From positions 311,975 through 375,974 of the forward strand of contig PDUO01000016.1 of the NCBI GenBank assembly GCA_003008705.1: DNA of 64,000 nt. The letters are read 5' to 3'. Below, piece by piece: positions 58,257-64,000 of the stretch (position 1 is the stretch's first letter; each line of letters begins with the position of its first letter). The DNA comes from Pezicula radicicola (lineage: Eukaryota; Ascomycota; Leotiomycetes; Helotiales; Dermateaceae). The position numbers were made by a program, and so were the translations under genes. Under the pieces are notes generated by a model. The model had not been told where the DNA came from and did not search any database. It saw nothing but the letters and a program-made list of their open reading frames with translations.

Positions 58257-61200
58257 TCAATTCCAGGCTTCCTCGTGATCCGATTCATGGTCACCAATAC
58301 TCTTCTTCCTAGGATGACCAGATACGCGGGTTTTCGAAGTGGATCGAGCTCGCTTCTTTCGATTCCCTGGGGTCCCTGCAGCCTTTCTCTTTCGACCCCT
58401 CCCACTACCACCAGGTGGACCTGGAGTACCATCACCCTCATCATCACTAGGTGTTGCGAGTCTGGTTCTATCTGCATCCTCATCGCCTTCAGCTGTGAGC
58501 TTGAAATCTTCGTCGACGCTCAACAACTCGACGAAAGAACGGCATTGAGCCATCATCGATTCTTGCGAGGTTGACGAATTCATTATAGTACTCATCTCCT
58601 CCCACAACTTGTCACCATTGATGCCCTGAGCCCTCACAGGAGGCTTGTTCAAATCCTTTGTTGCAGTTTTGCCTTTGGTTTCTTTTCGGTTCGTCGTCAG
58701 ACCGTACTGACGACGAAGATACGTCCGCGTCTGCCAAAGAGACGAAAGAACCATTGAAAACGCGGTGAGCTCGCCTAGCCGTGCTGGGTTGACCACAGGC
58801 TCGATGGGTTGGGCAACACCATTCTCATCAACCTGAGAGGGTTGATCCATTTGCACGTGAAATATTTCTGTCTCGATGGCGTGCGCGATACCAGTCCCAG
58901 TCCCCGACACAACCTTCTCCATTGCGGAGATTGCCGACATCAGTTCGTCGATAGAAGCATATTCAAAAAATGCCATATTCTCAATGATAAACTGCGAGAA
59001 CTCAAGATGCTCGGGCAGAGATTCGTACTCCATCTTGACAGGGTCAAAATCGATTCTCTTACAAAGAGCTTCATAAAACTTCTTGCGGTTCTTTGGTTTG
59101 CTAATCTTCAGTACTTCAATCATGCGGTGAAGCTTTGGAACGTAAGGACTGATAGTAGCACCTTGCACATTCTTAGTCACATCGCGGTGATAGCAATACG
59201 CTTGATAGACACCACTCATGTACTCCTTCTCCAGAATGGTCTCGTGCTTCTCGTGAGCGGCTCGGTGTTCTTGGAAAGCCAGTTCGGAGATCTTAGCATT
59301 TTGTGACGTCTCCAAGGCGATTAGAGCTTTGGCAGTTTCTTTCGGGTGGACTAAGCCCTGGCGATTAATACTGGCGAGGACTTCCGTGGCAAGAAGGGCT
59401 TGGTCATCTTGAGTGGCCAATGCAATACGAATGATGTCGGCTAAAAACATTTGAGCAATAGACAATGCAACACCATCACCTTGGCTGCCACCCATTACCC
59501 CTAACTTAGCGGCAGGATCTGCTGCAGAGCCTGGTAAAGCTTCAGCCCCTGCTTCAGAACGCTTTTCTTCGATAGCCAAGAACTCTTTCCATGATCGTAA
59601 GATGATTGTCTCCAAAGCTGTATTTCCCTCATCAAACACTTCTCTGAAACCGGTATATATATTGGCTGAAGTAAAATTCTTGGGCCATGATTGACAAACC
59701 ATGCCAATGGCCTCCATCGCAGCCTTTCTCACATCAACTGGCTGCTTAGGATTCGCAAATGGTGCAAATGTGTCGGCCATGAGTCTTGAAACATTTCCCT
59801 TCATGCTTGGGAATCGCTGTTTGAAGTTTGCCAGTTGTGGATCAAGATTGCAGTGTTTCCCAAGCATACCAGTGATTGTAAGCAGCTTGATGAGAGACGG
59901 GATATCCTCAGGTCTACTTGGATGGTGGAGATCATCATTCTTCTTGGCTGTTATTTTGGTCAGGGTTTGTATCGCTGTGCTGGCAAGGTTCTTATAGTCA
60001 TCCAGTGTTTCACTGATAATCCATAGACAGGCCATGAGATCATCTAAGATGAACTTGTTCATCCTCGTGATACTTGGGAATAGCTGGTTTCGAATTGCTA
60101 CAAGGAAGTTGTTATGTGCCTTAGACATATGTGGTAAGACATGGCGGAAGATAACCACGACAGAGCGATAAACCGCCAAGTCATCTTTCGCGCCAACGTT
60201 ATTGACATATGGTTGAAGAAGCATGATCTGATCTGGTGTGAAGAGCTTTGCATTCGACTTTGCAAATATAGTGAGGACTTGTAAGGCATTTCGTGCTGAA
60301 GGTGCATCTGTGCCTTCATTCGCTGGATTATCAATAATGGTTTCGAACATGGCTGCTACTAAGGCTGTGCAGACTCTGAAATTGGCGGCAGCAGCTTTAG
60401 AGCTTTCGGAAAGCATGCTCTGTAGCACCTTGTCTAAAACACTGGACATATCGCTTCCACGATGCAATGTCTTGGTCATCAGAGCCACCTGATCAGCCAA
60501 AGCAAGTTTGAACTGAGGAGATGTCTCATTGGACAAAGTGGGCTGGTAGAAAGGTGACAGCCAAACTTCCTCAATGGTTTGCCGTGCTAATTCCTGGACT
60601 CCTTCATCAAAATCTGTCACTCGATGAAGAAGTGAGTCCGCGATAGAACTTCTAATCTCTTGCTTTGAGTTTCTGAGATAGATATCTTTGCAAAGTTTCA
60701 TTGCGCGCTTGCGTACGCCAACACCACCATCAGTCACCCGCTGCAAGATGCTTGGGATCATTCCCTCTTCGAGTGTTGGCCGCAAGGTGATACATTTTCC
60801 GATAAGACCTAAAGCAGAATCACGAACTTGCACGGAAGGATCGTTCGCACACCGGAGAATCAAAAGTCGGACAGTGTCATTGCGATCAAGAATAGTCGGA
60901 TCGGTTTCGAGCAACTGATTGACACTTTTGATGCTCTTACTACGGACCGTTGCTTGCTCGCTAGCCATAGATGTAAGCAGTATCTGGAGTACTCGACCGA
61001 AGGATTCGCAGAATTGCGAGTGCAGTAGGATTACTCCATAAGCTAGTTTTGCTTGGTTTATAGCAACAGAGTTGAAATCGTACTCTCTTGAGAGCCATTT
61101 CTTGTCCGACAACATCATCCGGAGCCTATAAGCTAGGCGTCCGTATTCCTGTTCCGTTTGCTCATGGTCATCGTCTTCATCGCTGATCAACTCATACGTT

Positions 61201-64000
61201 GAGGTAACCTTGGCAGCCCACTCGCTCGTAAGAAAACTGACAGCACTGTCTAGTTGCTGCGTGTCTGCACCACACCGTTCTTGTAAGTTTTCGAGTGATG
61301 CACGATATGGTCCAGTCCAGGCCACAATATCTTCGAAGCAACCTTTCTTTTCCAACGAAACTATGGCCAAGCGCGACAAGTATTCGCCCAAGTCTCCATT
61401 GACGATATCCACTGAGTGCGCAGATTTCTGAATATGAGAATTGAGGTCCGATATCGCTGCGGCCATTGATCCTAGCAAATCCAGCGCCATATTCTTGGCC
61501 GGGGTGGCGGTTTTATCCCCTTCAGCCAGAGCCACCATCTTGAATACGAACAGGCGCAACAGGAGTTCAGCAGCTGGCCAATCAGGATGTCTAAGACATG
61601 TGATAAAATCTTCGACGAAGAGGTCTAAGAGATTCCGGTATGGTGTGTCTCCAGACTTGGTAGACTTCTGAGCTCGGTTAACGATAAATCCAACAACATA
61701 AATCGCGTTCGCCTTTGCAGTGTCTAGTAATGGGGCCACGACAGCGTCGAGTTCTTGTATGGCTGTGACGTGCTGTACAACAGCGCGTCTTTCCGTATCA
61801 TGAGCAGAGTGCTCTGTTGCCTTTTTGAAGTTGGTGGAATTGCCAGGTCCTTCCGGATCCCCATCTCCGTCCAAAGCCTCTAGAGCCTTGCGTCTCCTTT
61901 TGGCCTTCCCCTCGTCGGGTTTGCTGGCGCTGGTCTGAATGAGGCGCATGATCAATGCCGACACCAGTTGGATGCTTCCACCTTCCGGGATTTTGAACTG
62001 CCGTGCACTTTGCTTGGTGACAGGTAGTTTTTCAAGAGAGGTTAATATCTCGTCAAAGATTCCTTGTCGTTGTGTAGGGCTGTTGAGGAATATCTGTGCG
62101 AGAACGTCCATAGCTACAACTCGGAGACCGTCGAACTTTGACACGCCCAGTATTGAGTCCCGCTCCACGTGTGCGTTCTCCACGAATATGAGACGGGATG
62201 CTGTAAACTCAAGCGTATTGAGCACTGTCTCTGACAAATCTATGTTGGCCACGAGCGTTGCCATAAGCTTGAAAAGTCGCTTGCACTGTGATAAGTGGTT
62301 GAGTATAAGCTTTTTATGGGTCGAGAGAAGCTTGAAGGAGGAAGCAGCTGCCCCCGAGCTGCGCATTTCCACAATTGGAATTATGCAGTTCTCCATCGAA
62401 TTCTTAAACGCATTGAGCGCCGCCTGGATGACATCTTCTGAGTATAGCTGCTTTTCCTCGCGACCTCCTGACATGAGTCGAAGACAAATTCGTGCGGCCT
62501 TCAGTCCCAGTTCTGAGTCAGAAATTTGCTGTGCCAATACATCAACTTCTGATTCTCCCATTGCCTCGTCGACCTTCAGATCGACAGCCTCGGTAGCTTT
62601 AAGCGCTCCGTCACATAACCTAAGTAGTCGAAGTAAGTCATCCAGTGGCACCTGTGAAAAGCGACCAAGTTCGATTATCTTCTGCAGCAGAGTATCTACT
62701 TTGGTTTGAACAGCTGGTGTTAGAACCACTTCTTCACCCATCACTACAAAGAGCGCAGTTGATATGTTGAGGCCATGATCAAACTGGTCTTGGGCTTCGA
62801 AAATGGTTCTTAAATAATCATGCAAACTTCGAAATGCTGCGTCGGCCTTCTCACGTTGATCTAACCCTCCTGCTATTCCATCCGAGTCATCGTCATATTC
62901 TGAATATTTGCGCTTCTTTGAAAGATGACCGGGTGTTCCCGGAGAATCAGGAACCGCAACTACTTCGTAATCCTGAGGACGAAACGTAGGAGGAAGATCA
63001 GGTATGACTACTGCTAACTGTGGATTCGAGACGGATGGAGAGAGTATCGGCTTTGGCTGCAGAGATGACTGGGCGGGAACTTGAGGAGGAGAGTCCGGAG
63101 TGGGTTGTGAAGAAGTATATTCGTTGCGTTTGAATGTGTTTGGTAAACCTGGTATTATAACTTCGATCTGGGATTTGGGTACTGGAGATTTTGGTATGGC
63201 AGACTTAGGTATAGGCGATACGGCCAGTTGTGGTTTCTTCACAGGCTTCTGAGGATTTTGGGGTAACAGTGCTGTCTTTTGTGCCGCAACCGGCGGTGCA
63301 GCAGATTGTAGATTCGGTCTCATGCTAGGTATCTCAACCGCGATCAACGAGTTGCCTTTGTAGGCTCGAAAATTTGGGGTCGCATTTTGGGAAGGCCTCG
63401 CTCTAGGCTGGGTCGGTGGTTTTGCCTTCTGTGGTGCAGTTGCATTTCTTAAGGGTGGACTTGGAGTATCTGGGGTTGGGTACCGAAATTCGACTGAAGT
63501 ATTGTCGTATACCTTCTGTGCGAACGAGGTGAGTGTCATTTTGGGCAGATTTTGCGAGGTGACATTGGATGTCACCTTAGGCTGAGTTCTGAACTTGCTG
63601 TGAAGTGTCAGCTCATAAGAACTCGCTTACTATTGTCAGAGATTTTACTATTGTGTAAGACCTTCAGGTTGAAGAAGACGTTGAAGATGGCCTAAAGTTT
63701 GTTCCAATCTTTGCGAAGTCGAATGTTGGTCTTCAGCCTCGCGATTCAGGCTTTCAAGACCTTGTCGTCCTGCATTACGCTCTGCTGACGTCGAGTATAG
63801 TGAGGCAGAAGATCGGAGTCCAATAGTCGGTGCAGGTATGATATCTAAAGATGATGTTGTTAGTGGATCACTTGGTTTCTTCAAGTAGAAAAGGTAGCCA
63901 AACCTGAGTTGAATGGAACCACCGACGAGAATGGTGAATACGGCAGCGCTTCATCAACTGTAAATGGCCGCGATCTTGTCCGCACTCTCCCATTCCCTCC
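58257..64000 (-). CDS. scc2: Sister chromatid cohesion protein Scc2/Mis4 (NIPBL family), 5' end outside window
   Basis: The visible part has three coding segments on the minus strand (64000-63904, 63844-63649, 63597-58257), joined in frame, encoding 1,877 residues up to the stop. The ATG lies beyond the right edge. The N-terminal third is disordered and rich in Pro, Ser and Lys (repeats of PKSAIPKSPVPKS type). HEAT-repeat blocks follow, with the family hallmarks DAVVAPLLDTAKANAIYVVGFIV, LRHPDWPAAELLLRLFVFKMV and ATVRSKSIKSVNQLLETDPTIL. Further on are DPSVQVRDSALGLIGKC, VTDFDEGVQELARQTIEEVW and DVRKAAMEAIGMVCQSWPKNF. The C-terminus is a basic, nuclear-localisation-like tail (RGRKRKAAGTPGNRKKRARS). 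Scc2 with Scc4 loads cohesin onto chromosomes and activates its ATPase. One exon of 5.3 kb without introns is usual for this gene. Confidence 0.95.

Noticed and set aside
61939..62709. 256-codon open frame on the plus strand
   Set aside because: It lies entirely antisense to the 5.3-kb scc2 exon, has Ser/Arg-rich composition typical of a shadow frame, and matches no family.
1..64000. CRISPR arrays, rRNA genes, additional tRNAs, giant Starship-type captains
   Set aside because: No regularly spaced repeats, no rRNA-like segments, only one A-box/B-box pair with a foldable tRNA, and no tyrosine-recombinase (DUF3435) frame was seen.

Overview
The window is nuclear DNA of a filamentous ascomycete. 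Nearly every gene has short (about 45-90 nt) GT...AG introns with CTAAY/CTGAY branch points, the proteins are of Pezizomycotina type (PTH11-like receptor, hybrid histidine kinase, OPT and MFS transporters, GH15-CBM20 glucoamylase, tannase), and there is an intron-bearing tRNA-Ser. A Leotiomycete (Helotiales, Sclerotiniaceae-like) is my best guess from gene content and style; this is inference, not proof.

Layout. 0.6-7.7 kb holds housekeeping genes: a Sec14/CRAL-TRIO protein, a PI31-type proteasome regulator and a YVC1-type vacuolar cation channel. 8.3-9.6 kb is a complete but inactivated Tc1/mariner transposon with 25-bp terminal inverted repeats and a TA duplication. It ends about 150 bp before a secreted glucoamylase gene (9.75-11.97 kb). 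Convergent to that lies a DyP-type peroxidase, which shares a divergent 0.93-kb promoter region with an NmrA-like protein. After 2 kb without genes come a hybrid histidine kinase (18.3-21.7 kb) and, convergent to it, a secreted tannase/feruloyl-esterase-family enzyme (22.4-24.2 kb). A 3.9-kb gene-poor stretch follows.

28.1-38.0 kb carries an OPT oligopeptide transporter, a secreted Thr/Ser-rich Stig1-like Cys-rich protein, a cytochrome P450 and a seven-TM PTH11/rhodopsin-like protein. Then come an isocitrate-lyase/PEP-mutase-superfamily enzyme, tRNA-Ser(GCT) and a secreted type-B carboxylesterase (40.2-42.3 kb).

43.3-55.8 kb looks like the residue of a secondary-metabolite locus. It contains a frameshifted, truncated polyketide synthase ketosynthase fragment, a phytanoyl-CoA-dioxygenase-like gene, a membrane-anchored unknown, a DUF3716-like gene with a frame problem, a PaxM/salicylate-hydroxylase-like FAD monooxygenase divergent from a short NAD(P)-binding protein, and an FucP-like MFS sugar transporter. 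The right end (58.3-64.0 kb) is the cohesin loader Scc2/Mis4, cut by the window edge at its 5' end.

Exon coordinates were placed by hand from splice signals, reading-frame closure and expected family sequence. All multi-exon models listed close in frame except the DUF3716-like gene and the two pseudogenes. I found no CRISPR array, rRNA or obvious non-fungal system. The observations I rate highest are the transposon in the glucoamylase promoter, the decayed PKS locus, the run of AAG 3' splice sites, and three stop-free introns whose length is a multiple of three.
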